Positions 1 to 8,062 of a stretch of DNA of 47,258 nucleotides are shown here, piece after piece. Within the stretch, counting starts at the first letter, position 1, and the number at the start of each line of letters is the position of its first letter. Made by a program: the position numbers and the translations under genes. The notes below the pieces were generated by a model, which was not told the origin of the DNA, searched no databases, and worked only from the letters and a program-made list of their open reading frames with translations. Origin of the DNA: Meiothermus sp. Its GTDB lineage: Bacteria; Deinococcota; Deinococci; Deinococcales; Thermaceae. The stretch spans positions 1 through 47,258 of the forward strand of contig NZ_JANWVH010000013.1 of assembly GCF_025056915.1 (NCBI RefSeq), in the 5' to 3' direction.

Positions 1-88
1 AGCTTTTGACCTCACTTGGCTGGGATCTCACCGAGCTTCACTAACCTAGAAGCAGGCATGTGCAAAAGTAAGGGGGTTCAAGTAGGGT

Positions 89-700
89 TTACTCTTGAAG
101 AGGCTGTTCTTTGTGAAGCAACCCAGACTTGTGGGCCTCAACCAACCTCCGCAGGGCTTTACCCCTATGGGAGTAAGCAGCTTTTTGCTCGAGGGTCATC
201 TCGGCAAAGGTTTTGCCCACCTCGGGCAGGAAAAACAGGGGGTCGTAGCCGAAGCCCCACTCCCCCCGGGGTGCTTCGAGGATCTCCCCTTCGGTCTCAC
301 CCCGGTAGAGTTCCATGTAGCCATCCGGGTAGGCGATCACCAAAACGGCCACAAATTTGGCTTTTCGCTCGCCCCTGGGAATGCCTTTGAGGCGCTCGAG
401 CAAATACACATTGCGCTCGATGTCGGTTTTCTTGTTGCCGTAGCGGGCCGAGTACACGCCGGGCTCGCCCCCTAGGGCAGCGACCTCGAGGCCCGAATCG
501 TCGGCCAGGGTGGGCAAACCGCTGTGCTTGGCGGCAAACGCCGCTTTCAGCACAGCGTTGTCTTCAAAGGTAGAACCCTCCTCCGGAGGCATCTTGAATG
601 GGTAGTCGAGTAAGGAAAAAAGCGTCCAGCCCAGGGGCGCAAGTCCTTCTTTAATCTCGCGGTACTTACCTGGGTTGGAGGTAGCAATCAGCAGACGCAT
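89..700 (-). CDS. rdgB: dITP/XTP pyrophosphatase (RdgB/HAM1 family)
   Basis: House-cleaning enzyme of the cytosol that hydrolyses non-canonical purine nucleoside triphosphates (ITP, dITP, XTP) to monophosphate and pyrophosphate, keeping them out of DNA and RNA. The N-terminus has the family SNPGK signature (residues 8-12), followed by DDSGLEV around residue 67, a GYDPLF segment and a C-terminal SHRGKALR motif. About 203 aa is the normal length. Start: ATG at 700; a GTG one codon upstream (703) is possible. A TAAGAT box on the minus strand (714-709) lies 5-8 bases before these codons, so the transcript is probably leaderless. It follows rph on the same strand after 184 bases, a pairing also seen in related genomes. 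Confidence 0.95.
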   Translation of the reverse strand: MRLLIATSNPGKYREIKEGLAPLGWTLFSLLDYPFKMPPEEGSTFEDNAVLKAAFAAKHSGLPTLADDSGLEVAALGGEPGVYSARYGNKKTDIERNVYLLERLKGIPRGERKAKFVAVLVIAYPDGYMELYRGETEGEILEAPRGEWGFGYDPLFFLPEVGKTFAEMTLEQKAAYSHRGKALRRLVEAHKSGLLHKEQPLQE

Positions 701-887
701 CACAAACTATCTTATCCAAAAGTTAGGGCTTCAAAAGCACAAGACCCTTGCCTGATAGGCCGCTGAGTCGGCAAGATAACCCTACACCTCTCGCTGAAAA
801 AGTTTCACCCAAGCATATCTACACCTGGGGGCGGGTTATAGGAGTCTTCTAGCTCCAGGCTGGCGTCCGGCAGTGGGTTCCGGCTTC

Positions 888-1607
888 TTATCCACTTCGA
901 TGTACCAGCTGCCCGTGTACCCGTCGTACCATCTCGGGAATCTGGGCCAAGCCCAGTTCCAACATGGCCTGATAGATGGCTTTGGGCACCGGGCGGCCCT
1001 CCCCCGCTCCATGCAGTTCGATGATGTCGCCTGATTGGGTTGCCACCACCGTCAGGTCGGCCCAGGCGTTCTCGTCTTCAATCTGGGTCAGGTCTAGCAG
1101 CAGGGTGTTCTCGCCCATCCACCCCACGCTCACCGCGGCAAACTCGGTCAGGGGCCACTCGTCCAGCTTGCCCTGGTTCACCAGCCGGTCCATGGCCACG
1201 TGCAAAGCGGCATAGCCCCCTAAGAGAGAGGCCACACGGGTTCCCCCATCGGCCTGGAGTACATCGGCATCAATCACCACCGTCTTGTTGGGCAAAAGGC
1301 TCAAATCCAGGGCAGCCCGGAAGGCCCGACCCAGGAAGCGCTGAATCTCCGCTGTCCGACCCGATATCTTCTGGCGCTCGCGCTCCTTGCGTTCTCTTGT
1401 GGAGCGGGGAAGCAGGTTGTACTCGGCCATCAACCACCCTTCGCGCCCCGAGACATGCCGGGGCACGCCTTCGGTCAGGGAGACATTGACCAGCACTCGA
1501 GTGTTGCCCAACTCCACCAGCGCCGACCCCTCGGCATAATGCACGTAGCCCACCCGTATGGCCAGTGGGCGCAGTTCGTGGGCCTGTCGCCCGTCTTTGC
1601 GCTTCAT
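888..1607 (-). CDS. rph: Ribonuclease PH
   Basis: Phosphorolytic 3'-5' exoribonuclease that trims the 3' ends of tRNA precursors, releasing nucleoside diphosphates. The 239-residue protein has the family N-terminus (KRKDGR followed by RPL), the EYNLLPRST segment, the phosphate-site region GRTAEIQRFLGRAFRAALD, the ADGGTRVAS motif and a C-terminal EGRPVPKAIYQAML. Length is typical. The ATG at 1607 is supported by the conserved N-terminus and by a TAAAGT box (1620-1615, minus strand) seven bases upstream, which predicts a leaderless message. rdgB follows on the same strand. No gene is visible in the 302 bases upstream, between rph and the tRNA. Confidence 0.96.
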   Translation of the reverse strand: MKRKDGRQAHELRPLAIRVGYVHYAEGSALVELGNTRVLVNVSLTEGVPRHVSGREGWLMAEYNLLPRSTRERKERERQKISGRTAEIQRFLGRAFRAALDLSLLPNKTVVIDADVLQADGGTRVASLLGGYAALHVAMDRLVNQGKLDEWPLTEFAAVSVGWMGENTLLLDLTQIEDENAWADLTVVATQSGDIIELHGAGEGRPVPKAIYQAMLELGLAQIPEMVRRVHGQLVHRSG

Positions 1608-1614
1608 CTGCGAG

Positions 1615-1620
1615 ACTTTA
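1615..1620 (-). promoter_or_regulatory. -10 box of rph (leaderless)
   Basis: Minus-strand TAAAGT ends seven bases before the rph ATG, so transcription should start at or next to the start codon. No good -35 box is seen. The rest of the stretch 1608-1909 holds no convincing gene; an open frame on the minus strand there only reads through the tRNA complement. Confidence 0.55.
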
Positions 1621-1870
1621 CCACCGAGAAGGGATATTTGCCAGCCGGAGCCAGCGCCAGCAGACGCTCCAAGTCCCCTTCATACCCCGTCCCTGCTCTG
1701 GTTTCACGATCTGGGCAGGGCAGGCGCTGGTCATTGGGCACCGAACCCTCCGGCGATACCCATTGCCAACACGTTCGACCCAAACGCCCTTTGGTGATTT
1801 CCAACCACCCTCCCTCACGGTGGGGTGCGAAAATCGAAGAAGGATAACCGCCATCGAACAGGTATGGGAG

Positions 1871-1899
1871 TTGTGCACTTTGCCCAAAGCCGCTATAAT
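1871..1899 (+). promoter_or_regulatory. Promoter of tRNA-Thr
   Basis: TTGTGC (1871-1876), a 17-base spacer and a perfect TATAAT (1894-1899). The predicted start is about four bases before the mature tRNA 5' end. Confidence 0.75.
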
Positions 1900-1909
1900 C
1901 TCTCGGCGT

Positions 1910-1984
1910 GCCGGTGTAGCTCAGCGGTAGAGCACTCGATTCGTAATCGAGCGGTCGTCGGTTCAAATCCGACCACCGGCTCCA
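1910..1984 (+). tRNA. tRNA-Thr (anticodon CGT)
   Basis: Full cloverleaf: acceptor arms GCCGGTG and CACCGGC, D-arm with AGCTCAGCGGTAGAGC, anticodon stem CTCGA/TCGAG around loop TTCGTAA (anticodon CGT, reads ACG), T-arm GTCGG TTCAAAT CCGAC, discriminator T and an encoded CCA (1982-1984). It has its own promoter and converges with the gene ending at 2019. A weak CCAGCC/GGCTGG inverted repeat (1986-2018) follows, without a T-tract. Confidence 0.97.
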
Positions 1985-2018
1985 ACCAGCCTCCCCAAAA
2001 TCGCAAACCTTTGGCTGG

Positions 2019-2843
2019 CTAACCCAACTGCTTCTGGAGCCACGGTGCCAGGTCGGTCAGGCTGTTCATCTCGGGAACATGGCTGGCCAGAGGGCCGTGA
2101 AGGATAAGCGGTACCGGGTTGAGGGTGTGCAGGGGGTGCCAGGGCTCTTCGGCGTTGCCGTGGTCAGCTGTGAGCACCAGGGTGAGTTCAGATCCCGCAT
2201 TCAGGAAGCCATAAACGAACCGATCCAGCTCCACAAATCGCTCGTCTAACTTCTCTGGCTGGCGGTGGGCAGTGTAGTCCAGCGCCCAGTTCTCCAGGAT
2301 GGTCAGGTGATGTGCCTGGGCCAGCTCGGCAAAGCGCTGGCCGGCAGCCTCGGGTTCAGGCCAGAACGCGGGCAAAAGGGCCTTGGGATGGTTCATTTGA
2401 AGCAGCTCCAACCCGGCCACCCTAGCCGCATAGGCGAAAGACGAAAGCAAGTTGCGACGGCTCTGTGTCACCCGTTCCAGGTATTCACCCCGGTACCCGT
2501 TGGCATGCCACACCCTTAAGCCCCGCCGGGCTGCCCAGACCTGAATGCTGTGCTCTTCCAGCAGCGTTTGCAGCCGGCGCAAGGGGTGAGGCCCCTGATG
2601 GTGGCCCAGCATCCGGGCCGCTTTAACTCCGGTTAGCAAAGCCGTCTGGCCGGTGCCCGACTGGGGCAAACCTTCCACCCCCTGCCGGGCATCCAGAACA
2701 CGATAGGCCAGATGGGGCTGACTAAAGGGCTGGTGGCTGAACCCACCGCTCAAACCGCGTAGGGTGGGCAAATCCAGGCGCTGGAGTGGACTGCGGGGGT
2801 CGTCCGAAAGCCCCCACCCGTCCACGAACAAAAAGGCCAGCAC
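2019..2843 (-). CDS. Alkaline-phosphatase-superfamily metalloenzyme (phosphoglycerate/phosphopentomutase-like)
   Basis: Predicted two-metal enzyme of the alkaline phosphatase/phosphopentomutase/cofactor-independent phosphoglycerate mutase superfamily. The metal and nucleophile motifs are visible: FVDGWG at residues 6-11, SGTGQTALLTG around residue 62 (the nucleophile region) and TADHGN near residue 225. At 274 aa it is half the length of a true iPGM and lacks its large inserted domain, so it is a stand-alone catalytic core of unknown substrate. It starts with GTG at 2843, six bases after a CACAAT box, which fits a leaderless transcript. No partner gene is evident; it converges with tRNA-Thr. 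Confidence 0.75.
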   Translation of the reverse strand: MLAFLFVDGWGLSDDPRSPLQRLDLPTLRGLSGGFSHQPFSQPHLAYRVLDARQGVEGLPQSGTGQTALLTGVKAARMLGHHQGPHPLRRLQTLLEEHSIQVWAARRGLRVWHANGYRGEYLERVTQSRRNLLSSFAYAARVAGLELLQMNHPKALLPAFWPEPEAAGQRFAELAQAHHLTILENWALDYTAHRQPEKLDERFVELDRFVYGFLNAGSELTLVLTADHGNAEEPWHPLHTLNPVPLILHGPLASHVPEMNSLTDLAPWLQKQLG

Positions 2844-2849
2844 CAGGGC

Positions 2850-2878
2850 ATTGTGCGACCTTTACCGCCAAAGGTCAA
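2850..2878 (-). promoter_or_regulatory. Promoter of the 2019-2843 gene
   Basis: Minus strand: TTGACC (2878-2873), a 17-base spacer, CACAAT (2855-2850), then six bases to the GTG start. This fits a leaderless message. Confidence 0.6.
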
Positions 2879-2997
2879 ACCGGCGACAAGGCAAATGGTG
2901 AGCGAGAACGGCGATGATGGCGGTACAAAGGTCACCGGATCGGAAGATGCCCCTGTTGTTCCAACGAGGCCTACGCCCTCGCGGGTAGGTCGCAAGA

Positions 2998-3035
2998 CTC
3001 GTGGATCATGGGTTCGATTCTGCGTGGGCTTGCAC
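2998..3035 (+). other. T-loop-like sequence in the intergenic stretch 2844-3185
   Basis: The 342 bases between 2843 and the peroxidase start have no credible gene. They contain GGTTCGATTC, the T-loop consensus of tRNAs, but the flanking T stem does not pair and no complete cloverleaf forms. It may be a tRNA remnant or chance. Confidence 0.2.
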
Positions 3036-3185
3036 TTTGGAGCAGGTTTTATGCGTTGCCGCTCTGAGCAGGTAGGCCAAAACTCAACGGGCCATGCCTG
3101 GGCCGGCCCCTACCCCCAATATGCAACATACGACACAACCATCTCGCTTCGAGAGGCCAATGATGTTACGGGAAAGGAGTCAGGT

Positions 3186-3605
3186 ATGCCAATACGTTCA
3201 GCAAGCGCAGTTTGGAAGGGCACTTTGAAAGAGGGCCAGGGCCACCTGAAGCTGGAAAGCGGGGTGTACGAAGGCCCTTATACCTGGGCCTCGAGGTTCG
3301 CCGATGCTGCCGGCACCAACCCCGAGGAGCTGATTGGGGCAGCCCATGCGGGCTGCTATGCCATGTTTCTTTCGGCCCTGCTCACCAACCACAACACCCC
3401 ACCCGAGGAACTCAGCGCCACCGCCAGGGTACACCTGGGCGAAGGCCCCACCATCACCAAGATTGAGCTTCACCTGGTGGCCAGGGTGCCCGGTATCAGC
3501 GCCGAGAAGTTCCTGGAGCTGGCCCAGGAGGCCAAAGCCAAGTGCCCCATCTCCAAGGCCCTGGCGGCAGTTCCCGAAATAACCCTGGACGCACGGTTGG
3601 CCTGA
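3186..3605 (+). CDS. osmC: OsmC/Ohr-type peroxiredoxin
   Basis: Cytosolic thiol peroxidase that reduces organic hydroperoxides and hydrogen peroxide. The 139-residue protein carries both active-site cysteines: C57 in the GAAHAGCYAMFLSAL helix and C120 in AKCPISKAL. It resembles OsmC rather than Ohr because of the HAGCYAM context. The start is the ATG at 3186, set by a strong GGAAAGGAG ribosome-binding site six bases upstream; the frame is open much further upstream (to 2853), but that part is not conserved-looking. It stands alone on the plus strand. An 8-bp inverted repeat (3671-3678 with 3711-3718) lies downstream. Confidence 0.92.
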   Translation: MPIRSASAVWKGTLKEGQGHLKLESGVYEGPYTWASRFADAAGTNPEELIGAAHAGCYAMFLSALLTNHNTPPEELSATARVHLGEGPTITKIELHLVARVPGISAEKFLELAQEAKAKCPISKALAAVPEITLDARLA

Positions 3606-3720
3606 GCGGCGGTCGGCAGGGTTGGTACGGAACCGGAAATCCTCATGGCGCCTCCCACCCCTGCGCCTCACCCGGTGCGGCGAAATGTCCGTGGCACAGC
3701 AAAGACCCCGGCACCGGGCA

Positions 3721-3732
3721 TTCGTGGGAGGC
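3721..3732 (+). repeat. Short repeat core TTCGTGGGAGGC
   Basis: This 12-mer differs from the core at 9912-9923 and 10096-10107 by one base and from 46118-46129 by one base. It may be a decayed end of the interspersed repeat described at 9781-9950. Confidence 0.3.
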
Positions 3733-3788
3733 GCTCTCACTTGAGCATTCATTCTGCTTGAACATCTATAGCGCCAGCGCCCGGCGTA

Positions 3789-4358
3789 GTGTTGAATAGA
3801 GGCGTGGAGCCAGACATTGCCCTGATGTCGCGCCTCGCCAGAGGAGATGAGCGTGCCCTGGAAGAGCTATACCGCCGCTATAGCCCCTCGCTGTACGCGC
3901 TGCTCCTGCGGATGCTCCAGAGCCGTGAGGAGGCCGAAGAAATCTTGCAAGACAGCTTTGTTCAGTTCCACCGGGAGGCCGCCCGCTACCAGACCGAGCG
4001 CGGGAGCGTGACGGCCTTCCTGTTCACCATTGGACGAAATCTGGCCCTTTCCCGGCTGCGCAGCCGCAAAGCCAGACCCCAAAAGCTGGAGAGCCACGAC
4101 CTGCACAGCCCGGAGCAGGAGTTGGGACTGTGGCGGGAGGACGACCCCACCGACCGGATTCTGGTCCGGCGGGCTTTAGCGCGGCTCGAGCCCACCGACC
4201 GGGTGCTGCTCGAGGAGGCTTTTTTCGATGGCTACAGCCACAGCGAGCTGGCCGAACGCCACCAGCTGCCGCTGGGCACGGTCAAGACCCGTTTGCGCCG
4301 GGCCCTGCTCAAGCTGCGCGCGTACCTCGGCGGGCCGCAGGTCTCGGAGGAAGCATGA
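3789..4358 (+). CDS. ECF-type RNA polymerase sigma factor (SigK-like)
   Basis: Alternative sigma factor that directs RNA polymerase to a stress regulon; held inactive by the anti-sigma factor encoded next. Region 2 spans residues ~15-85 (LEELYRRYSPSLYALLLRML ... AEEILQDSFVQFHREAARY ... TFLFTIGRNLALSRLR-like core promoter-melting helices). Region 4 spans ~128-180 with the helix-turn-helix GYSHSELAERHQLPLGTVKTRLRRALLKLR. The 189-aa length is typical. It starts with GTG at 3789 (TTG at 3792 is possible); no clear Shine-Dalgarno is seen. Its TGA overlaps the ATG of the next gene (ATGA, 4355-4358), so the two are translationally coupled. Confidence 0.92.
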   Translation: MLNRGVEPDIALMSRLARGDERALEELYRRYSPSLYALLLRMLQSREEAEEILQDSFVQFHREAARYQTERGSVTAFLFTIGRNLALSRLRSRKARPQKLESHDLHSPEQELGLWREDDPTDRILVRRALARLEPTDRVLLEEAFFDGYSHSELAERHQLPLGTVKTRLRRALLKLRAYLGGPQVSEEA

Positions 4359-4996
4359 AAGACCCCCGCGAGTTGCTGCCCGACTATGCGCTGGGGCTGC
4401 TGGAGGGTGAAGAGAAGGCCCAGCTCGAGCACGCCTTGCAAACCTCCCCCGCACTGCGCCAGAAACTCTCGGAGCTCCAGGCGGTGTTGCTGCGTCTTCC
4501 CGAGGGCCTGCCGCCGGTAGCTCCACCGCCAGGCGTTTGGGCCCGGATTCAACGAAGAACCTTCCCAAAGCGCAATTACCTGCCCTGGGCGGCTGCCGTG
4601 CTGGTGCTGCTGGGGCTCTGGTTGGGGGGCTGGAGCGTGGGGTTATACCGCCAGTACCAGGCCCTCGCCCAGGAACAGGCCTTGCTGGCCCGCTGGCTGG
4701 CCGACCCCGAGGTGAAATGGCGACCCATCAAGAACAGCGAAGGCCGGGCCTTTGGCACCATGCTGTGGCGGGAGGAGGGGCCTTGCTTAATGGTATTGAA
4801 GGAGCCCCCTCCTGCGGGCAAGGTCTACCAGGCCTGGGGCCGCAAAAGCGGCGCAGACCCGGTTTCGCTGGGGGTTTTTTCGGGGCGGGTCTTCGAGACC
4901 GACTACGAAGGGTTCGACTTTATGGGGGTGAGCCTCGAGCCCCCCGGCGGCAGCCCCCAGCCTACCGAGCCCCTGGGCCGGGTGCCCACCTCATAG
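4355..4996 (+). CDS. Anti-sigma factor, RskA type (membrane-anchored)
   Basis: Predicted inner-membrane inhibitor of the sigma factor above. Residues 1-60 form the cytosolic sigma-binding part (LLPDYALGLLEGEEKAQLE...), without the HxxxCxxC zinc motif, as in RskA-type proteins. A single membrane helix lies at ~75-97 (YLPWAAAVLVLLGLWLGGWS), followed by an outer domain (100-213) with the RskA C-terminal pattern GKVYQAWGR ... PVSLGVFSG ... VSLEPPGGSPQPTEP. Start: ATG at 4355, overlapping the sigma gene stop by four bases. Release probably needs regulated proteolysis, as in Mycobacterium RskA; no protease gene is adjacent. Confidence 0.9.
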   Translation: MKDPRELLPDYALGLLEGEEKAQLEHALQTSPALRQKLSELQAVLLRLPEGLPPVAPPPGVWARIQRRTFPKRNYLPWAAAVLVLLGLWLGGWSVGLYRQYQALAQEQALLARWLADPEVKWRPIKNSEGRAFGTMLWREEGPCLMVLKEPPPAGKVYQAWGRKSGADPVSLGVFSGRVFETDYEGFDFMGVSLEPPGGSPQPTEPLGRVPTS

Positions 4997-5042
4997 CCTT
5001 GATTGCGCTTTCCACGAATACCCGGCACCGCAATGACCGCCG

Positions 5043-5072
5043 TACCGGTGCAAGCACTACCGGTGCAAGCAC
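5043..5072 (+). repeat. 15-bp tandem duplication
   Basis: TACCGGTGCAAGCAC occurs twice head to tail. GCAAGCACTA recurs again just downstream (around 5087-5096). It sits between the convergent anti-sigma and aldehyde dehydrogenase genes. Confidence 0.7.
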
Positions 5073-5120
5073 TAGGGCATTTGGAGCAAGCACTAGGAAC
5101 AAGCTCTCGTGGGAATCGCT

Positions 5121-6722
5121 TTATACCCGATACCACAGCCGCGTCAGCCATTTGAAAGCCCGCAGCGCTGCGGTCACGATGCGCCCATACCAGCCTCTTG
5201 GAAGCCAGCTCGGGCCGGTGACGGGAATAAAACGCTCGATGGCAATGGTCTGCACCTCGGTAAAGCGGTAGAGCCCTTCCTTACCGTGCCGCCGCCCCAG
5301 CCCCGAGGCCTTGAAGCCCCCCATGGTCGCATCCATCGAGGCCCAGGCAGCGGCGTAGCTCTCGTTGATGTTGACCGTTCCGGCCTGGATGCGGGCGGCC
5401 ACCTCGCGGCCTTTGCGGCGGTCTCGAGTCCAGACACTGGCATTGAGGCCGTACTCGCTGTGGTTGATGAGGGTGAGCACCTGCTCGAGGTCGCTGAACT
5501 TGTACAAACTCACCACCGGGCCAAAGGTTTCCTCTGCGTAAACGCGCATCTCGGGGGTTACGTCGGTCAGAATGGTCGGCTCGAAAAAGAGGGGCCCCAG
5601 GTCGGGCCGGGGCCGCCCGCCCGAAAGCACCCTGGCCCCTTTGGATACCGCGTCCTGTACATGTGCCAGCACGGTGTCGAACTGCCGCTGCACGGTCAGG
5701 GAGCCCATCTGCGAGCGGTGGTCGAGGGTGGCCCCCAGCCGCAGGGCCCGGGTTTTTTCCACAAAACGCTGGGTGAAGGCTTCGAAGACCTTTTCGTGAA
5801 CAAAGATGCGCTCGAACGAGACACAAAGCTGTCCCGCGTTGGCAAAGGCCCCGTGAATGGCCCCGTCCACGGCGGCCTCGAGGTTGGCATCTTCCAGCAC
5901 CAGCATAGGGTTTTTGCCGCCGAGCTCGAGGCTTACCCCAATCAGCCGCTCCCCGGCCTGCCGGGCCACCTTCCGCCCGGTGGGGGTGCTGCCGGTCAGG
6001 GCGATGAAGTCGGCGGAGCTCACCAACGCCGCCCCCACTTCCGCCTCGCCGGTCACAATCTGAAACAGCCCGGGTGGCAGACCCGCCTCTTCCATCTGGG
6101 CCTGAACCCACAGCGCGGTGAAGGTGGTCTGGGGGTCGGGCTTCAGCACCACCGCGTTGCCGGCCATCAGGGCCGGAATCGGCTCACTCACCGCCATGAC
6201 CAGCGGATAGTTCCAGGGCGAGATGACCCCCACCACCCCCACCGGGTGGCGGTATTCCCAGGTCTGGGTCAGGCCCACAAAAGTCCCGCCAGTTCGCCGG
6301 GGCCGCAGCCAGCCAGGGCTGCGGGTGGCGTAGAACTGCGCCACGATGGCCGAGTCCAGGAGCTCCTCCTGGGCATCGCGACGGGCCTTGCCGGTCTCGT
6401 ACTGGGTCAGGTCCAGGATTTCGACCTGCCGTTGCAGCAACAGGTCGTGAAAGCGCAGCATGATGCGCGCTCGAGCTTTGCAATCCACTTTTGCCCATGC
6501 AGCCTGGGCCGTTCTGGCCCGCTGGACTGCTTGCTGGACATCCTCGGGGGTGCAAATCGGAATGACCCCCAGCACCCCCCCGTCGAAAGGGGCGTAAATG
6601 GTTTGGCAGGCCCGCTCCCCAAACAACGCGACCCGCCCTGCCAGTTGCTCCAGCAGTTCGGGCGTAAATTGCGGGGCCTCGCGGGGCGGGTTAATCACAC
6701 GGAGGCGTCCGGTTTCAATCAT
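5121..6722 (-). CDS. NAD(P)-dependent aldehyde dehydrogenase, succinate-semialdehyde type
   Basis: Oxidises an aldehyde to the acid with NAD(P); the closest family is succinate-semialdehyde dehydrogenase (GabD2-like), but substrate is inferred. Catalytic residues are all present: N171 (SPWNYP), K194 (VLKPD), E266 (LELGGKNP) and nucleophile C300 (NAGQLCVS). The cofactor site GSTPTGRKVA lies at 244-253. The 533 residues include a C-terminal extension after ~510 (RGWYGRIVTAALRAFKWLTRLWYRV) that is basic and amphipathic and may touch the membrane. ATG start at 6722, six bases after a TAAACT box, so probably leaderless. It stands alone. Confidence 0.9.
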   Translation of the reverse strand: MIETGRLRVINPPREAPQFTPELLEQLAGRVALFGERACQTIYAPFDGGVLGVIPICTPEDVQQAVQRARTAQAAWAKVDCKARARIMLRFHDLLLQRQVEILDLTQYETGKARRDAQEELLDSAIVAQFYATRSPGWLRPRRTGGTFVGLTQTWEYRHPVGVVGVISPWNYPLVMAVSEPIPALMAGNAVVLKPDPQTTFTALWVQAQMEEAGLPPGLFQIVTGEAEVGAALVSSADFIALTGSTPTGRKVARQAGERLIGVSLELGGKNPMLVLEDANLEAAVDGAIHGAFANAGQLCVSFERIFVHEKVFEAFTQRFVEKTRALRLGATLDHRSQMGSLTVQRQFDTVLAHVQDAVSKGARVLSGGRPRPDLGPLFFEPTILTDVTPEMRVYAEETFGPVVSLYKFSDLEQVLTLINHSEYGLNASVWTRDRRKGREVAARIQAGTVNINESYAAAWASMDATMGGFKASGLGRRHGKEGLYRFTEVQTIAIERFIPVTGPSWLPRGWYGRIVTAALRAFKWLTRLWYRV

Positions 6723-6728
6723 GTTCAG

Positions 6729-6734
6729 AGTTTA
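6729..6734 (-). promoter_or_regulatory. -10 box of the aldehyde dehydrogenase gene (leaderless)
   Basis: Minus-strand TAAACT, six bases before the ATG. A TTGACG (6762-6757) is present but 22 bases away, too far for a standard -35. Confidence 0.5.
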
Positions 6735-6758
6735 TGGTGCTCCGAAGTGAAAAGGCCG

Positions 6759-7060
6759 TCAAGTGAGGGACGCTCCATTGCCTGAACCCCGCCGGCGGGC
6801 TAAAAACCTTCGCAAGCGCTCCGCCCATTCTGGGTTCAGGGTGAACTCGTAGACCCACTGCACCACCTCGAGGCTATCCTCACCCGGATCGGTCTGACCC
6901 AACAGCAAAGCAGCCTTGGGAGCATAGGGGTCGTCGGGGTGGGCCATGAGGGCCTGGCTTAGCTGTTTCTGGGCCAGGGCAGGCTCCAGGTACTTTCAGT
7001 GCAGGGCCCGTTCGGTCTGGCCCACCTCGAGCCACCTGGGGGATCTACCAGCCCCCTCCA
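6759..7060 (-). pseudogene. Decayed gene, TPR-like protein remnant
   Basis: One minus-strand frame reads WLEVGQTERALH, then a TGA (plus 6996-6998), then KYLEPALAQKQLSQALMAHP and on to a stop at 6759. The text before and after the stop looks like one helical-repeat (tetratricopeptide-like) protein, suggesting a nonsense mutation in a gene already cut at its 5' end. The remaining bases up to 7154 hold no recognisable gene. A short protein from an internal ATG at 6947 (62 aa) could still be made. The family is not recognised with confidence. Confidence 0.4.
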
Positions 7061-7154
7061 AAAACCCGCACCAACGAACAACCGTTCCGAGTCCAAATGC
7101 AAACTTGATGGTCTGCGAATCAGAAGCCTTCAATAAGTCTCGTATCAGATGGAA

Positions 7155-7937
7155 TTAGAGCCCCTTGAAACCTTCGGGAACCGGTAAGGTTCGAATGCGG
7201 TTCAGGGGCCACCAGACCGCATTGGCCCGACCCGCAATCGAGGCCGTGGGAACCGGCCCAAAGGTGCGCGAATCCTCCGAGCCGCCAAAGGTTCGGTTAT
7301 CGCCCATAACAAAGTAATAGCCAGGTTTGAGCTTCAGCGAGCCGGTAAAGCAATGCTCCCCGCTGTTGCTCCGCTGCAAATCGTCGGCGCTGGGCGGCAC
7401 GAGCATTTCCAGGGTGGGTTTGAGATACTCGGGCAGCTCTTCGGGGGAAAAGCGCACCTGCTGCTGGGTAATGAGGGCGGTAAGCTTCTGGTTGGCATAG
7501 CAAACCACCGGGTAACTGTCGGGGTAGGGGGTCAGGGAAGCCGTGATGTGGAGTTCATTGAGGGGTTTGCCGTTGATGTAAACCACGCCCTCGCGCAAAC
7601 TGATTTCGTCCCCCGGCAGGCCGATGATGCGCTTGATGAAAAAGGCCCGGAATTGAAAACCCAGCACCGGAAACTCGGCCACCGCATTGGGCGTCCCCTC
7701 GGGCGGCTTAACGATGGCCACCTCACCCCGCTGCCACTGCAGCAGGCCGAGCCGAACCAGCCAGGTCTCGTATTTGGGCACGAACACCCGCTCCCCGTTG
7801 AGCAAGGTGGGATTCATCGAACTGCCCACCACACCCACGGTGGTAAAGACGAAGGTGGTGAACAGGAAAGCCAACAAGAGGGCCTCGCCCACCTGGCGAA
7901 ACCATTCCTTGAACAGGTAGTCAAAAAAGTTGCGCAT
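7155..7937 (-). CDS. lepB: Signal peptidase I
   Basis: Membrane-bound serine protease that removes signal peptides from exported proteins. The 260-residue protein has an N-terminal membrane helix (~17-37), the catalytic serine S40 in GSSMNPTL, the catalytic lysine K102 in FIKRIIGLPGD, and box E near the C-terminus (VMGDNRTFGGSEDSRTFGPV). The insert between boxes D and E (~115-195) is long. The chosen start is the ATG at 7937; an open frame continues 21 codons upstream but the residues there are not signal-peptidase-like. AAGGGG ten bases upstream may be the ribosome-binding site. Confidence 0.95.
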   Translation of the reverse strand: MRNFFDYLFKEWFRQVGEALLLAFLFTTFVFTTVGVVGSSMNPTLLNGERVFVPKYETWLVRLGLLQWQRGEVAIVKPPEGTPNAVAEFPVLGFQFRAFFIKRIIGLPGDEISLREGVVYINGKPLNELHITASLTPYPDSYPVVCYANQKLTALITQQQVRFSPEELPEYLKPTLEMLVPPSADDLQRSNSGEHCFTGSLKLKPGYYFVMGDNRTFGGSEDSRTFGPVPTASIAGRANAVWWPLNRIRTLPVPEGFKGL

Positions 7938-8062
7938 CGTAAAGAGTCCCCTTGGTCTTGGCCGAAGCCCGGCCCATAGCATATCGCACCACGGCCTCAA
8001 GCCCGGGCGCTCCCCGGATTATGGCGCTTGCCAAGTAGGAGCGCATGAGTCGGGCAATTCAC

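Noticed and set aside
1604-1966. Minus-strand open frame of 120 codons over tRNA-Thr
   Set aside because: Its first part is the complement of the tRNA (the familiar RRPLDYESSALPLSY pattern), and the remainder is not conserved-looking.
2941-3035. A functional tRNA at the T-loop-like sequence
   Set aside because: The T stem has only one or two pairs and no anticodon arm forms at the right distance.
2853-3185. N-terminal extension of the OsmC-type peroxidase
   Set aside because: The frame is open, but the ribosome-binding site at 3171-3179 and the family length point to ATG 3186.
5043-5102. CRISPR-like repeat array
   Set aside because: Only a 15-bp tandem duplication plus one partial copy, with no spacers; no array and no cas genes were seen in the window.
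5109-6785. 558-codon plus-strand open frame opposite the aldehyde dehydrogenase
   Set aside because: It is the antisense shadow of a clear enzyme gene; strongly GC-rich third positions keep the opposite strand free of stops. Its product has no recognisable domain.
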